The notes beneath the pieces were generated by a model. The model saw only the letters and a list, made by a program, of their open reading frames with translations. It was not told the origin of the DNA and made no database searches. This document shows positions 35,704 to 45,862 of a stretch of DNA of 64,000 bases, in pieces; position 1 is the stretch's first letter; every line of letters begins with the position of its first letter. Position numbers and translations under genes: made by a program. Source of the stretch: an uncultured Erythrobacter sp. (GTDB lineage: Bacteria > Pseudomonadota > Alphaproteobacteria > Sphingomonadales > Sphingomonadaceae); NCBI GenBank assembly GCA_947488155.1, contig CANKYK010000001.1:1054001-1118000 (forward strand), written 5' to 3'.

Positions 35704-37098
35704 ATGGTAAACGCAGCCACGCAGCATATTTCTAACGATACCGGCCGTATCGCCGCGGCGATGCAAAGTGCGAGCGCTCAAAGCAGCTACACGATACGGA
35801 GCGGCGACACGCTCAGCAGCATTGCGCAGCGGTTTGGAACTGATGTGGCGACGCTGGCGAGGGCGAATGGGATATCCAACCCGAACCGGATATATGCGGG
35901 CGAAAGTCTCAACGTGCCGGGTACGGGAACGAGCACCCATACGGTTGTAAGGGGTGACACCTTGGCGGTTATCGCCCGAAACGCAGGCCTATCCTTGCAA
36001 GCTGTGCTGAACGCCAATCCTCAAATCCGCAATGCTGACCTTATTTACCCGGGCCAAGAGATTACTCTGCCAGCAACAAGGGCGGCTGTTCCAACTGAGC
36101 CTTCGGCACCGCAATCTGGGGTCGAAGGCTCTGGCAATGGGGCACCAGCCGTCACTGGGCCGAGCGATGTTGGAGCCGTTGGAGAGACGAACTTCAACGG
36201 AGAGACCCTCAGTCTGTCGCAGGCAGACGTCAATAACTTGAAACGCGTCCTTCAAACCGAATGGGTGCAATCCGCCGGGGATGCACAGGCGCATGGGATT
36301 ATCGATACTCTGCTCAATCGGACCGCCTCAGGGCGCTGGGGTGATACAGTCGCCGATGTCGCGAACGCACGGTACCAATTCTCCGATATCAATGGCCCAG
36401 TGTCTTGGCGCGATGGGCGCACATCGGTCGAACAAATCCCGATGGCTCAGGTAAGCGCGCGGGTCGATCAATTGGTGGACAGCTATCTTGCGGAGCGCGC
36501 TCAGGGCAGAGAATCCTCAATTGGATCGCATCTGAATTATGCGAATCCAAACTATTCCGATTCCGTCAATTTGGGTTGGATCAACGCACTTGATGGACCA
36601 GTGCTAGGACGAGGCGACGCCATTCATCGTCATGGCACGACGCCAGATCTTGAACGCCACCGGCCAAGCGAATTCAGAGTCGGATTGCCGGGCACGGCAA
36701 GCGTTGCACAGTCACCAGCTGAACCTGCGACTGGTCCCTTCAACGGTAGAGTGCTTGCCACTGAAGTGGGCGTTGCCATCAAAAATGATAGTGTGAACCT
36801 GTCTCAGTTGCACGCCTCCATGGACCCTGCGATCCGCGCGGTGGCCGCGGCAGCGCAGCAGCTCGGCTTGCCTCAGCCTGTCATTACAAGCGGCAATGAC
36901 GCGCGGCATAGCGAGAACTCACTACACTATGAGAACAAAGCGCTGGATTTCCGGGGCAACAATCTGACCATTGCTCAAGGGAGGGCCTTGCGAGATGCCG
37001 TGAGCGAAGCTGTTGGGCCAGATTACGATGTGCTATTTGAGGTCTTCCCAAACAATCCGGCGAACAATCATCTTCATATCGAATTTGATCCAGACTAA
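35704..37098 (+). CDS. LysM-SleB-like-M15-like cell-wall hydrolase without signal peptide
   Basis: A 464-aa multidomain peptidoglycan-active protein. The ATG at 35704 is chosen because GGAGG lies seven bases upstream; an ATG two codons earlier has only one base of spacing. Two LysM repeats: residues 29-72 ([17 protein letters not shown]) and 79-123 ([17 protein letters not shown]). Residues about 165-330 resemble SleB-type hydrolases (Hydrolase_2), with Glu186 in [18 protein letters not shown] and the [11 protein letters not shown] block. The C-terminal ~90 residues look like an M15-type DD-peptidase: [10 protein letters not shown] (His408, Asp415), FEVF (Glu446) and HLHIEFD (His456, His458). 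No signal peptide or membrane segment, so export, phage-like lysis or injection is possible. A lipoprotein gene follows 10 bases later. Confidence 0.75.
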   Translation: MVNAATQHISNDTGRIAAAMQSASAQSSYTIRSGDTLSSIAQRFGTDVATLARANGISNPNRIYAGESLNVPGTGTSTHTVVRGDTLAVIARNAGLSLQAVLNANPQIRNADLIYPGQEITLPATRAAVPTEPSAPQSGVEGSGNGAPAVTGPSDVGAVGETNFNGETLSLSQADVNNLKRVLQTEWVQSAGDAQAHGIIDTLLNRTASGRWGDTVADVANARYQFSDINGPVSWRDGRTSVEQIPMAQVSARVDQLVDSYLAERAQGRESSIGSHLNYANPNYSDSVNLGWINALDGPVLGRGDAIHRHGTTPDLERHRPSEFRVGLPGTASVAQSPAEPATGPFNGRVLATEVGVAIKNDSVNLSQLHASMDPAIRAVAAAAQQLGLPQPVITSGNDARHSENSLHYENKALDFRGNNLTIAQGRALRDAVSEAVGPDYDVLFEVFPNNPANNHLHIEFDPD

Positions 37099-37107
37099 GC
37101 TGAGGCA

Positions 37108-37656
37108 ATGAGACGCCCCTCTGCCCTTCAATATCTCGCATTCGCGGCCCTAGCATCTGCCTTGGCTGGGTGCTCAGATGCGGACGCTCTGACGAAGGAG
37201 GAGAGCGCAGAGCAAACCGCGCCTGCCGATCCGGCGCCCTCGGCCGAAACTCCCCCAGACGACCAAAGTTCGGCAGAAATCAAGCGGACAGGTTCCCCTG
37301 CTCTGCCGCCTCCAGACAGGGCGGACGCACCGATTGAGAGCGAAGCCCGGATCATTTCCTTAAACGACGTGAAGCGCGGGGAACGCCCCGCCTGCCAAAT
37401 CAACTTCACATATCCGGGCTATCCAACGCAGGAAATCCTGTGGTTCGACGAGGCCTGCTCAGCACTAAGCCCCAGCTTTATGGACCGGGCAAAGCTCGAA
37501 ACGGCTGACCGCTGGGAGCGGATCGACGAATATGGTCAGATGCAAATCGCCAAGCGGACCGGCGGCATCGTCCTCTATGTTGAGGGTCAATTCACCGCAT
37601 CAGTGTTCCCGATGGATTACAACAATGCGCCGATGGAAGTGGCGGTCGCGGACTGA
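37108..37656 (+). CDS. Lipoprotein of unknown function downstream of the LysM hydrolase
   Basis: A 182-aa lipoprotein: signal MRRPSALQYLAFAALASALAGC with lipobox LAGC (Cys22). A proline/serine/glutamate-rich linker (about residues 25-70) leads to a C-terminal domain of about 100 residues beginning IISLNDVKRGERPACQINF and ending FPMDYNNAPMEVAV, with two or three cysteines. I do not recognise the family. It begins 10 bases after the LysM hydrolase stop, so co-transcription is likely; a partner or immunity role is possible but unproven. Confidence 0.7.
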   Translation: MRRPSALQYLAFAALASALAGCSDADALTKEESAEQTAPADPAPSAETPPDDQSSAEIKRTGSPALPPPDRADAPIESEARIISLNDVKRGERPACQINFTYPGYPTQEILWFDEACSALSPSFMDRAKLETADRWERIDEYGQMQIAKRTGGIVLYVEGQFTASVFPMDYNNAPMEVAVAD

Positions 37657-37695
37657 GCACTGGACACAGGGCCGCGCTCTTTCTAGCGGGGGCAC

Positions 37696-38397
37696 ATGAC
37701 TGCGCACAAAGAAGGCGACCCCACGACGCTCAACCGTTTGTACGGCCGTAGTGTCGGCAAACCCCTGCGCGCGCGCCAGCAGGGGTTGGTCGATGATTTG
37801 CTGCCTCGAATCGCCGTACCAGCAGAAGGGCCAGTCACCGCTGAAAGGCTGTTCGGCCAGGATTGCCCAATGCACTTTGAAATCGGCTTTGGCAGCGGAG
37901 AGCATCTTGCCTACCGCGCAGACTTGCTGCCGAACCATGGGTTGATCGGCGCAGAGCCATTCATGAATGGCGTGGCAGCGGCGCTTGGCCATGTCGACGA
38001 TCAAGGGCTCACCAATGTCCGTTTGCACGCTGGCGACGCGCTCGATGTGCTCAGCCGCATTCCCGATGGCGCTCTGACTATGGTGTATCTTCTGCATCCC
38101 GATCCCTGGCCAAAGGCACGTCATGCAAAGCGGCGCATGGTCAATGACGGTCCGATCGCCATGATCGCAGATAAGCTAAAACCTGGCGGCGAATTCCGCT
38201 TCGGAACCGATCATACGATTTATCTGCGCCATGCACTAATGGTGATGCAGCGCTTCTCAGACCGTCTTGAATGGGTGACGGAGGGGCCGGAGAGTTTTCA
38301 GAACCGCCCATCGGGCTGGCCCGAAACGCGCTATGAAAAGAAAGCGCGCGAAGTCTTCGAGCATGAAGTCTGGTATTTTCGCTACCGCAAACGTTGA
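37696..38397 (+). CDS. trmB: tRNA (guanine-N7-)-methyltransferase TrmB
   Basis: Methylates G46 of tRNA variable loops with SAM. The 233-aa protein has the SAM-binding motif HFEIGFGSGEHLAYRADL near residue 58, LHPDPWPKARHAKRRMVND near residue 135 (the TrmB signature), and a C-terminal ETRYEKKAREVFEHEVWYFRY. The length fits. The ATG at 37696 has a G-rich sequence before it. No clear functional link with its neighbours. Confidence 0.95.
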   Translation: MTAHKEGDPTTLNRLYGRSVGKPLRARQQGLVDDLLPRIAVPAEGPVTAERLFGQDCPMHFEIGFGSGEHLAYRADLLPNHGLIGAEPFMNGVAAALGHVDDQGLTNVRLHAGDALDVLSRIPDGALTMVYLLHPDPWPKARHAKRRMVNDGPIAMIADKLKPGGEFRFGTDHTIYLRHALMVMQRFSDRLEWVTEGPESFQNRPSGWPETRYEKKAREVFEHEVWYFRYRKR

Positions 38398-38452
38398 ATT
38401 TGCCTTCGCGGCTCTGCTGCGCCAGACTTGTACCCTAACATAAGGGGGCAAA

Positions 38453-39685
38453 ATGGTAGCGCGGCGACAATTTCTGGCAGGAGTGGCCATCGGCGCGGGA
38501 GCGCTTTCGGCTTGCAGTGAGATCACGAACAGTTCGGGCGGTGACCGGATTGCCGCTGCGCTCAATCAAGGTGGTAGGCTGCTAGACGCTGAAGCGCTTG
38601 AAGATGCACTCGTCGGCAGCTCCTATCTCGGCACAGGTGGGGGTGGTAGCCTCGCCGACGCGCGTGAATTGATCGCCTCAGACCTGGCGGCAGGTCATCG
38701 GTTCAGCGCGATTCCGGTCTCGGGCCTATCTGATGATGACAGGGTCGCCTGCCCTTATGGTTTGGCCAGCCTCGCGCCCACGAGCGAGGACATGCAGGCT
38801 CGGCTAGATGCCATAGAAAACCAGGTGGAAGAGCCAGTACAAGCTGCGTTCGAAACGTTGGAGCGGCATCTGGATCAAAAGTTTGCAGCCGTTATTCTGG
38901 GTGAGATCGGCCCTCTCAGCCTAGCTGAAGGCCTTTCGATAGCAGCGCGGTTGGGCGTTCCCGCGCTCGATGCCGACACAGTCGGCCGTGCGGTTCCAGA
39001 GATCAACCAGCATTCGGTAAAGGTTGCTGGAGTGCCGCTGACGCCGATTGGTGCGGCCACCCCATTTGGCGATGAAATGGTGATCGGCACTCTGGGCGAT
39101 CCAACTCGCGCAGAAGACATTTTACGGAGCGTAGCCGTCGTCAGCCGCGCTTGCGGCGTCGCGGACTCTCCGATCACGGGTAAGCAGGCCAAGACGAAAG
39201 GCACACTTGTTACCGGTAGCCTCTCATTAGCGATATTGATCGGTAAGGCCGTTCGCGAAGCGAAGGCCGCCGGTAATGATCCAATCGAGGCCGCACGCGC
39301 GGCCGGCAATGGCTATCTGCTGTTCACTGGCGAGGTCGCAGGTACCGAATGGGCCGATGAAGACGGCTTCCTGCAAGGCAAAGTGACGCTGAATGGAACC
39401 GGCGATTTTGCAGGCCAATCGTTCGAAACTGATGTAAAGAACGAGCATCTCGTCGCTCGCCGAGACGGCGTCGTGATCGCGACATGCCCCGACCTCATCA
39501 GCCTAATCGACCTTGCAAGCGGCGATGGGGTCGTCAATCCGGGCTATGAAGATGGACAGTCTGTTGCTGTGTTAGGCTTCAAGAGCGATCCGATCTGGCG
39601 CAGCGAAGCTGGCCTAGCGGTCTTCAGCCCGCGCTATTTTGGCTATGAAATGGACTACGTGCCGATTGAGGAACTGATTAGCTAA
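38453..39685 (+). CDS. DUF917 family protein with Tat/lipoprotein signal
   Basis: A 410-aa DUF917 protein. Its N-terminus (MVARRQFLAGVAIGAGALSAC) has a twin-arginine-like RRQFLAG motif and a lipobox LSAC, so it is probably exported and lipid-anchored. The body follows the DUF917 plan: ALEDALVGSSYLGTGGGGSLADA near residues 43-66, VPALDADTVGRAVPEI near residue 178, and LFTGEVAGTEWADEDGF. The family is distantly related to hydantoinase/oxoprolinase proteins, most of which are cytoplasmic; an exported one is less common. The substrate is unknown. It overlaps the convergent aminotransferase gene by four bases. Confidence 0.82.
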   Translation: MVARRQFLAGVAIGAGALSACSEITNSSGGDRIAAALNQGGRLLDAEALEDALVGSSYLGTGGGGSLADARELIASDLAAGHRFSAIPVSGLSDDDRVACPYGLASLAPTSEDMQARLDAIENQVEEPVQAAFETLERHLDQKFAAVILGEIGPLSLAEGLSIAARLGVPALDADTVGRAVPEINQHSVKVAGVPLTPIGAATPFGDEMVIGTLGDPTRAEDILRSVAVVSRACGVADSPITGKQAKTKGTLVTGSLSLAILIGKAVREAKAAGNDPIEAARAAGNGYLLFTGEVAGTEWADEDGFLQGKVTLNGTGDFAGQSFETDVKNEHLVARRDGVVIATCPDLISLIDLASGDGVVNPGYEDGQSVAVLGFKSDPIWRSEAGLAVFSPRYFGYEMDYVPIEELIS

Positions 39686-40812
39686 AGCGCTGAAAGCAAC
39701 GCGGCAACATCAGCTTCATCGTTATAGAGATGCGGCGTCACCCTCAACGAATCCCCGCGCTGCGAAACAAAGATCTGATTGGCCGCCAGCCTTCCGGTTA
39801 AACCATCGGGCACGCCTTCAGGAAAACCGAGCGAGAGAAAATGCGGCGCACGCACGCCAAGCGGTGCAGCCGTCAGCCCGAGTTTTGCAGCCTCATGCGC
39901 AATCGCCTTGGTCAGCTCACCCAGAGTTTCAGCAATCCTCTCCGCCCCGAATTCAATCAGAAAGTCGAGCCCAGCACTGGCACCAAAAAGCTGCGGCGGA
40001 TTTGATTTCTCCCCCATGTCAAACCGACGAGCACCGGGCTGAAAATCTTCGCTATAATCAACCAGCCGATTAAAGTCCTCAGAACCGCTACGATTGATCC
40101 AATTGTGCTCTAGCGGCAGCCCATCATGATAGCTCGGATCGACATAGAGCATGCCGATCCCATACGGTCCCATCAACCATTTGTAGCTTGCCGCGACCGC
40201 AAAATCAGGTCGCACCTTGGCAAAGTCAATTGGCATTGCACCCAATGACTGAGTCAGGTCGAGAACCAGAGCAGCGCCAACCGAACGGCATTTCGCTCCA
40301 ACGGTCTCCAAATCGACTATGCGTCCATCGGCCCAGTGGCAATTGGGCACCGCGACGATGGCCGTGTCTGGTCCAATGGCATCCAGAACAGCATCGGTCC
40401 AAGCGGCGTCTTGATCACGCTGGACCGTCACAACCGTTCCCCCGCATTGCTTGGCCAATTCGCGCCAGACATAGACGTTGGATGGGAATTGATCCGCCAG
40501 GGTTACGATCTCTTGCCCGGTTGATAGTGATAGATTGTTGGCCGCAACCGCCAAAGCGTAACTGACCGATGGCACAATCGCCAAATTGTCTGCACCAACA
40601 TCCATCAACTGCGCCGCGCGGCGCCGAAAATGCTCGCTATGAACAAAGAAGTCAGCCGGACTAATATTCCAAGGTGTCGCCTTTTGTCGCGAGGCGTCTG
40701 CCATCGCTCGGACTACATCGTGCGATAGCGGCGCCATATACGCGCAATTGAGGTAGTGCACGTCGCGTGGGATCGAGAAACGATCTCGTTGGCAGGCAAT
40801 AATACCAGGCAT
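39682..40812 (-). CDS. PLP-dependent aminotransferase, class V
   Basis: Fold-type I PLP enzyme of 376 aa, like cysteine desulfurases and isopenicillin N epimerase relatives. The PLP lysine is in AVAASYKWLMGPYGIGMLYVD near residue 213, and the conserved Asp before it in ALVLDLTQSLGAMPID. It starts with a substrate-entry motif RDVHYLNCAYMAPLSHDV. No NifS-type active-site Cys loop is obvious, so cysteine desulfurase activity is unlikely. The natural substrate is unknown. It lies nine bases after maeB on the same strand and may be co-transcribed. Confidence 0.85.
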   Translation of the reverse strand: MPGIIACQRDRFSIPRDVHYLNCAYMAPLSHDVVRAMADASRQKATPWNISPADFFVHSEHFRRRAAQLMDVGADNLAIVPSVSYALAVAANNLSLSTGQEIVTLADQFPSNVYVWRELAKQCGGTVVTVQRDQDAAWTDAVLDAIGPDTAIVAVPNCHWADGRIVDLETVGAKCRSVGAALVLDLTQSLGAMPIDFAKVRPDFAVAASYKWLMGPYGIGMLYVDPSYHDGLPLEHNWINRSGSEDFNRLVDYSEDFQPGARRFDMGEKSNPPQLFGASAGLDFLIEFGAERIAETLGELTKAIAHEAAKLGLTAAPLGVRAPHFLSLGFPEGVPDGLTGRLAANQIFVSQRGDSLRVTPHLYNDEADVAALLSAL

Positions 40813-40820
40813 GCAGAGAT

Positions 40821-43082
40821 CTAGCCCACCACGCCTGCGCTCGCGAGAACCGCTAGGGTCAAAACATCCGGCGCAATCGCAGTCATCGGCACAATCTGAA
40901 CTGGCTTTTCCATGCCAATCAACATTGGCCCAATGGTGTCATTCCCGGCCAGCTCTCTGAGCAATTTTGCGGAAAGATTGGCTGATTGCAGCCCCGGCAT
41001 AATCAGCACATTGGCAGGCGCAGACAGGCGACTGAACGGATAGAGCTCCATTACCTTGGGATTAAGCGCGGCGTCTGGCGCCATCTCACCTTCATACTCA
41101 AAACCAGGATCTTCACGGTCTAGAATTGCAACGGCTTCGCGAATATTGCCAAGCCATTGGCCTGAAGGATTCCCGAATGTCGAGTATGACAGGAAGGCGA
41201 CCCGCGGTTCATGTCCCATACGCCGTGCTACAGCGGCCGTTTCCTTGGCAATATGAGCTAATTCTTCTGCGCTCGGGCGCTCGTTAATCGTCGTGTCAGC
41301 CAGAAATGTTGTGTGGTTTTTGCCGATCATCATATGCACGCCAAACGGCAATGCATCCGGCTTCTTGTCGAGCACCAGATTCACCTCTCGAGCCGTCTGC
41401 GCGAATGTCCGCGTTAGGCCAGAAATCATCCCGTCGCCGTGGCCAAGTGCAACCAGTAGGGCCGCAAAGACGTTGCGCTCTTGGTTTACCATTCGGCGCA
41501 CATCACGCTCTGTGTAGCCTTTGCGCTGCAGGCGTTTGTAGAGGTATTCTACCATCTCAGGGACATGTTCTGAGGTCGCGGAGTTTTGAATCTCAAAACT
41601 GCCCGGGTCAGACACCGACAATTGATGCAATTTGTCGACAACAGCCTTCGTGCGGCCGACCAAAACTGGTGTCCCGTATCCGAAATCGCGGAACTGAATG
41701 GCCGCGCGCAGCACCACTTCCTCTTCCGCCTCGGCAAACACCATCCGCTTGGGATTGGCTTTCGCTTCGTTGTAGGTGCCCGTGAGGACGGCGGTTGTTG
41801 GATTGAGGCGCGATTTCAGCGCATGACGATAGGCGTCAAAATCTTCGATCTTGGCCTGTGCCACGCCAGAATCCATCGCGGCCTTGGCGACAGCGGAAGA
41901 AACCACCTCAATCAGACGTGGATCAAACGGCGCCGGAATAATGTAGTCTTTGCCGAACTTTTGGTTCTTGCCGTAAGCGCTGGAAACCTCTTCTGGCACT
42001 TGTTTGCGAGCCAGCTCCGCAATCGCATTGGCGGCGGCAATCTTCATTTCTTCATTTATCGTAGTCGCCTGCACATCGAGTGCGCCGCGAAATATGAATG
42101 GGAAACCCAGTACGTTGTTTACCTGGTTCGGAAAGTCCGACCGGCCAGTGGCAATGATCGCATCCGGACGCACTGCCTGCGCCTCATTTGGCATGATTTC
42201 TGGAACGGGATTGGCCATTGCAAAGATGATGGGTTTATCCGCCATCTTCTTCACCCATTCCGGCTTCAAGGCTCCGGCTGCCGACAGGCCGAGGAAAATG
42301 TCAGCACCGACTAACGCCTCTTCCAGGCTCGACGCATCAGTGTCGACGGCATGCGCGCTTTTCCACTGATCCACATTGTCACGTCCCGGAGTGATAGGAC
42401 CGGTGCGATCACACATAATTACGTTCTCATGAGCAACACCCATTGCCTTGATAAGCGCAGTGCAAGCAATCGCTGCAGCCCCGGCGCCATTGACGACGAT
42501 CTTTACGTCTTTCACGTCTCGGTCAGTCAAATGACAGGCATTGAGCAACCCGGCAGCGGTGATGATCGCGGTCCCGTGCTGGTCATCGTGCATGACAGGA
42601 ATGTTCATCCGCTCACGCAGTGCTTGCTCGATAATAAAGCATTCCGGGGCTTTGATATCTTCCAGATTGATGCCGCCAAAGCTCGGCTCCATTAACGCCA
42701 CCGCTTCAATGAAGGCCTCTGGATCCTCAGTCGCCAGCTCCAGATCGATAGAATCGACATCTGCGAAGCGCTTGAACAGCACCGCCTTGCCTTCCATGAC
42801 CGGCTTTGAGGCCAATGCCCCTAAATTGCCGAGGCCGAGAATCGCCGTGCCATTTGAGATAACAGCAACCAAGTTTGACCGGGCAGTGTAGCGGGCCGCA
42901 AGACTGGGATCAGCAGCGATAGCTTCAACCGGGGCGGCAACCCCGGGTGAATAAGCGAGACTGAGATCACGCTGAGATGCCATTGGCTTTGACGCCACAA
43001 TTTCAATTTTGCCCGGACGAATTGTCTCGTGATAAAAAAGGGCTTCTCGGGTCGTGAATGTGACTTGCCGGTCATCGGCCAT
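40821..43082 (-). CDS. maeB: NADP-dependent malic enzyme with C-terminal phosphotransacetylase-like domain
   Basis: Decarboxylates malate to pyruvate with reduction of NADP. I start at ATG 43082 (MADDRQVTFTTREAL) with GGGAGA upstream. Residues 1-430 are the malic enzyme: REALFYHETIRPGKIEIV, SLAYSPGVAAPVEAI, GIMH-type dinucleotide region VNGAGAAAIACTALI and the active-site region EDIKAPECFIIEQALRER. The last ~325 residues are a phosphate acetyl/butyryltransferase-like domain (RMVFAEAEEEVVLRAAIQF onward), usually regulatory in MaeB. About 753 aa is normal. Divergent from mutS. Confidence 0.95.
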   Translation of the reverse strand: MADDRQVTFTTREALFYHETIRPGKIEIVASKPMASQRDLSLAYSPGVAAPVEAIAADPSLAARYTARSNLVAVISNGTAILGLGNLGALASKPVMEGKAVLFKRFADVDSIDLELATEDPEAFIEAVALMEPSFGGINLEDIKAPECFIIEQALRERMNIPVMHDDQHGTAIITAAGLLNACHLTDRDVKDVKIVVNGAGAAAIACTALIKAMGVAHENVIMCDRTGPITPGRDNVDQWKSAHAVDTDASSLEEALVGADIFLGLSAAGALKPEWVKKMADKPIIFAMANPVPEIMPNEAQAVRPDAIIATGRSDFPNQVNNVLGFPFIFRGALDVQATTINEEMKIAAANAIAELARKQVPEEVSSAYGKNQKFGKDYIIPAPFDPRLIEVVSSAVAKAAMDSGVAQAKIEDFDAYRHALKSRLNPTTAVLTGTYNEAKANPKRMVFAEAEEEVVLRAAIQFRDFGYGTPVLVGRTKAVVDKLHQLSVSDPGSFEIQNSATSEHVPEMVEYLYKRLQRKGYTERDVRRMVNQERNVFAALLVALGHGDGMISGLTRTFAQTAREVNLVLDKKPDALPFGVHMMIGKNHTTFLADTTINERPSAEELAHIAKETAAVARRMGHEPRVAFLSYSTFGNPSGQWLGNIREAVAILDREDPGFEYEGEMAPDAALNPKVMELYPFSRLSAPANVLIMPGLQSANLSAKLLRELAGNDTIGPMLIGMEKPVQIVPMTAIAPDVLTLAVLASAGVVG

Positions 43083-43199
43083 CTGGAGGTCTCCCAAATC
43101 GATTTCTACCGTGCGCTTAGCGACCTAACGATGCAAACGATAGGGGAAAGGAGCCTAGGGACCGTTCCGAATCGCTCTACGGGTGTCTAGGCCTAATCC

Positions 43200-45836
43200 A
43201 TGGCCGGAAAAACGACACCGATGATGGAGCAATTCCTCGCCCTCAAACAAGAGGCGGGTGATTGCTTGCTGTTCTATCGGATGGGCGATTTTTTCGAGCT
43301 GTTCTTTGATGACGCCAAGACTGCATCGGCCATTCTCGATATCGCCCTCACCACCCGCGGTGAACACAGCGGCGAGCCAGTGCCGATGTGCGGCGTTCCA
43401 GTGCATTCCGCCGACAGCTATCTGGCCCGTTTGATCAAGGGCGGCTGCCGGGTCGCGATTGCCGAGCAGGTGGAAACACCAGAAGAAGCCAAAATAAGGG
43501 CTAAGAAGGAAGGCACTCCTTCTTCCAAGGCGCTCGTAAAACGCGACATCGTCCGCTTTGTGACGGCTGGAACGCTAACCGAAGAGGCCTTGCTTGAACC
43601 GCGCAATGCCAATTTGCTCGTCGCACTGGCCGATGTCCGCGGGGCGATCGGTTTGGCCAGCTGCGACATCTCAACGGGCATAATGGTCTTAGAAGAATGT
43701 ACACCAGATATGCTGGGTGCATATTTGGCACGGCTTGGCGCGAACGAAATTGTTGCACCGGAAAGCTGGACGCATGGACCAGATGAAATCACGCCTCGGT
43801 CGAAAGGTGATTTTTCAAGCGACGATGGTTCGGACCGGCTGCGTAAGCTTCATGGCGTTGCGACATTGGATGGGTTTGGGGATTTCTCGCGCGCTATGCT
43901 GGCGGCGGCGGCTGGCCTGATTGCCTATCTCGAGCATGTAAGTCGCGGCAATCTGCCTATGCTCCTCCCGCCAGTCTCACGGCGCGGTGCCGAAGGCATG
44001 GTGATGGACGAGGCGACCCGCGCGAGCCTAGAAATCTTGCAATCTCAAGATGGCTCGCGCAGCGGCAGCTTGATCGCGGCAATCGACCGCTGCGTTACCG
44101 GAGCCGGCGCTCGGCAATTGGCAGAAGACTTAGGCTCACCTCTGCTTGACCAATCCGCAATTGAAGAGCGGCTATCCTTAGTTCAATTCTGGCATGGCCA
44201 ACCGATTGACCGCGCAGACCTGCGCGAGGCCTTGCGCGCACTGCCGGATATTGGCCGCGCCTTGGGCCGAGTAGTAGCTGGCAGAGGAAGCCCGCGAGAT
44301 TTGGGTCAGGTGCGAGATGGCCTCAGAGATGCCCGACTGCTTCATGAGACGCTGATAAAGCAAAGCGATCACCCAAGCCTGCTGAAGCAGCTCATGCCAT
44401 GCCTAGCCGGTCACAGCGCCTTAGTAGATTTGCTAACAAATGCGCTTGTTGCGGCCCCTCCGACAGAGCGATCTGGGGGTGGATATATCGCGGATGGTTA
44501 CGACGCAGGGCTGGACGAGCTGCGACAAGTCTCTGGCAATGCGCGCAAGGCGATTGCCGCAATGGAGGCGAGATACCGCGAAGAGACAGGAATTGCCTCG
44601 CTCAAGATCAAACACAACGGCGTGCTCGGCTATTTCATTGAGGTGCCTAGCCGGCATGGCGATGCTTTGATGGAGCAAAACAGCGGCTTTACCCACCGGC
44701 AAACGATGAAAGGGGCCGTGCGGTTTAATTCGGTGTCGCTGCACGAAGAAGCAACCCGAATTGCTGAGGCTGGCGGACGCGCATTGACAGCGGAAGAAGC
44801 GCATTTTGAAGAGCTGACTGGCGCGGTGATCGCCTCACAGCAAACCATTGCGCAAACTGCAGCAGCGCTGGCCCGAATTGATGTAGCAGCGGGCCAGGCG
44901 GAGCGCGCAGCAGAGGGCGATTGGTGCAAGCCTGAGATCGTCGATACGACCGAACTTGCGATCACCGCTGGCCGCCATCCTGTCGTAGAAGCTGCTTTGA
45001 CCAAGACCAATGATCGCTTTGTCGCTAATGATTGCAACCTGGCGCGGCAAGACCGCCTGTGGTTGATTGGCGGACCCAATATGGGCGGTAAATCGACCTT
45101 CCTGAGGCAAAACGCGCTGATCATTTTGATGGTACAGGCGGGCGGTTATGTCCCAGCACAAGCAGCCAGAATTGGGCTAGTCGACCGGCTGTTCAGCCGC
45201 GTCGGCGCTTCGGACAATCTCGCAAGGGGCCGTTCAACCTTTATGGTGGAGATGGTCGAAACCGCTGCGATCCTCTCGCAAGCTACTGAGCGCAGCTTTG
45301 TCATCCTTGATGAAGTGGGCCGCGGAACGTCCACCTACGACGGTTTGGCGCTCGCATGGTCCGTCGTTGAGGCAGTGCATTCCAAGATTGCTTGCCGCTG
45401 CTTGTTCGCCACCCATTACCATGAGCTTGCTCGGCTAGCCGATAGCTGTGAAGCACTGTCTTTGCACCATGTGAAAGCGCGCGAATGGAAGGGTGATTTG
45501 GTACTCCTACACGAAGTATCAGAAGGCCCTGCGGATCGTTCTTATGGTCTTGCTGTGGCCAAATTGGCCGGCGTCCCGGCTCCGGTCGTAAAGCGAGCCA
45601 AGCAAGTGCTGCAAAAACTGGAGGCGGCCCGGGCAGAAACTGGAGGCATCGCCGCTGGGCTGGGTGAATTGCCGCTGTTCGCGAATGCAGCCCAGACGGA
45701 TGAACCCGGAGAACTCGAAGCTGGCGATATCCTGAAAGAGAAGTTGGAAGGCGCTGATCTTGATGCCTTATCGCCTCGGGAAGCGCTTGATTTTCTGTAC
45801 CATCTCAAAAACGAGTTGACGTCTACCAAACCTTAA
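43200..45836 (+). CDS. mutS: DNA mismatch repair protein MutS
   Basis: Recognises mismatches and starts repair. The 878-aa protein has the mismatch-binding motif GDFFELFFDDAKTAS (Phe-x-Glu, near residue 30), the connector and lever domains, and the ATPase: Walker A IGGPNMGGKSTFLRQNALI near residue 620, Walker B SFVILDEVGRGTSTYDGLA near residue 700, and the CLFATHYHELARL motif. The start at 43200 (MAGKTTPMMEQFLALKQEAG) gives the normal N-terminus. The promoter must lie in the 117-base divergent gap to maeB. Confidence 0.97.
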   Translation: MAGKTTPMMEQFLALKQEAGDCLLFYRMGDFFELFFDDAKTASAILDIALTTRGEHSGEPVPMCGVPVHSADSYLARLIKGGCRVAIAEQVETPEEAKIRAKKEGTPSSKALVKRDIVRFVTAGTLTEEALLEPRNANLLVALADVRGAIGLASCDISTGIMVLEECTPDMLGAYLARLGANEIVAPESWTHGPDEITPRSKGDFSSDDGSDRLRKLHGVATLDGFGDFSRAMLAAAAGLIAYLEHVSRGNLPMLLPPVSRRGAEGMVMDEATRASLEILQSQDGSRSGSLIAAIDRCVTGAGARQLAEDLGSPLLDQSAIEERLSLVQFWHGQPIDRADLREALRALPDIGRALGRVVAGRGSPRDLGQVRDGLRDARLLHETLIKQSDHPSLLKQLMPCLAGHSALVDLLTNALVAAPPTERSGGGYIADGYDAGLDELRQVSGNARKAIAAMEARYREETGIASLKIKHNGVLGYFIEVPSRHGDALMEQNSGFTHRQTMKGAVRFNSVSLHEEATRIAEAGGRALTAEEAHFEELTGAVIASQQTIAQTAAALARIDVAAGQAERAAEGDWCKPEIVDTTELAITAGRHPVVEAALTKTNDRFVANDCNLARQDRLWLIGGPNMGGKSTFLRQNALIILMVQAGGYVPAQAARIGLVDRLFSRVGASDNLARGRSTFMVEMVETAAILSQATERSFVILDEVGRGTSTYDGLALAWSVVEAVHSKIACRCLFATHYHELARLADSCEALSLHHVKAREWKGDLVLLHEVSEGPADRSYGLAVAKLAGVPAPVVKRAKQVLQKLEAARAETGGIAAGLGELPLFANAAQTDEPGELEAGDILKEKLEGADLDALSPREALDFLYHLKNELTSTKP

Positions 45837-45862
45837 CCAAGTTCGGGTATCGCTCACCCATT

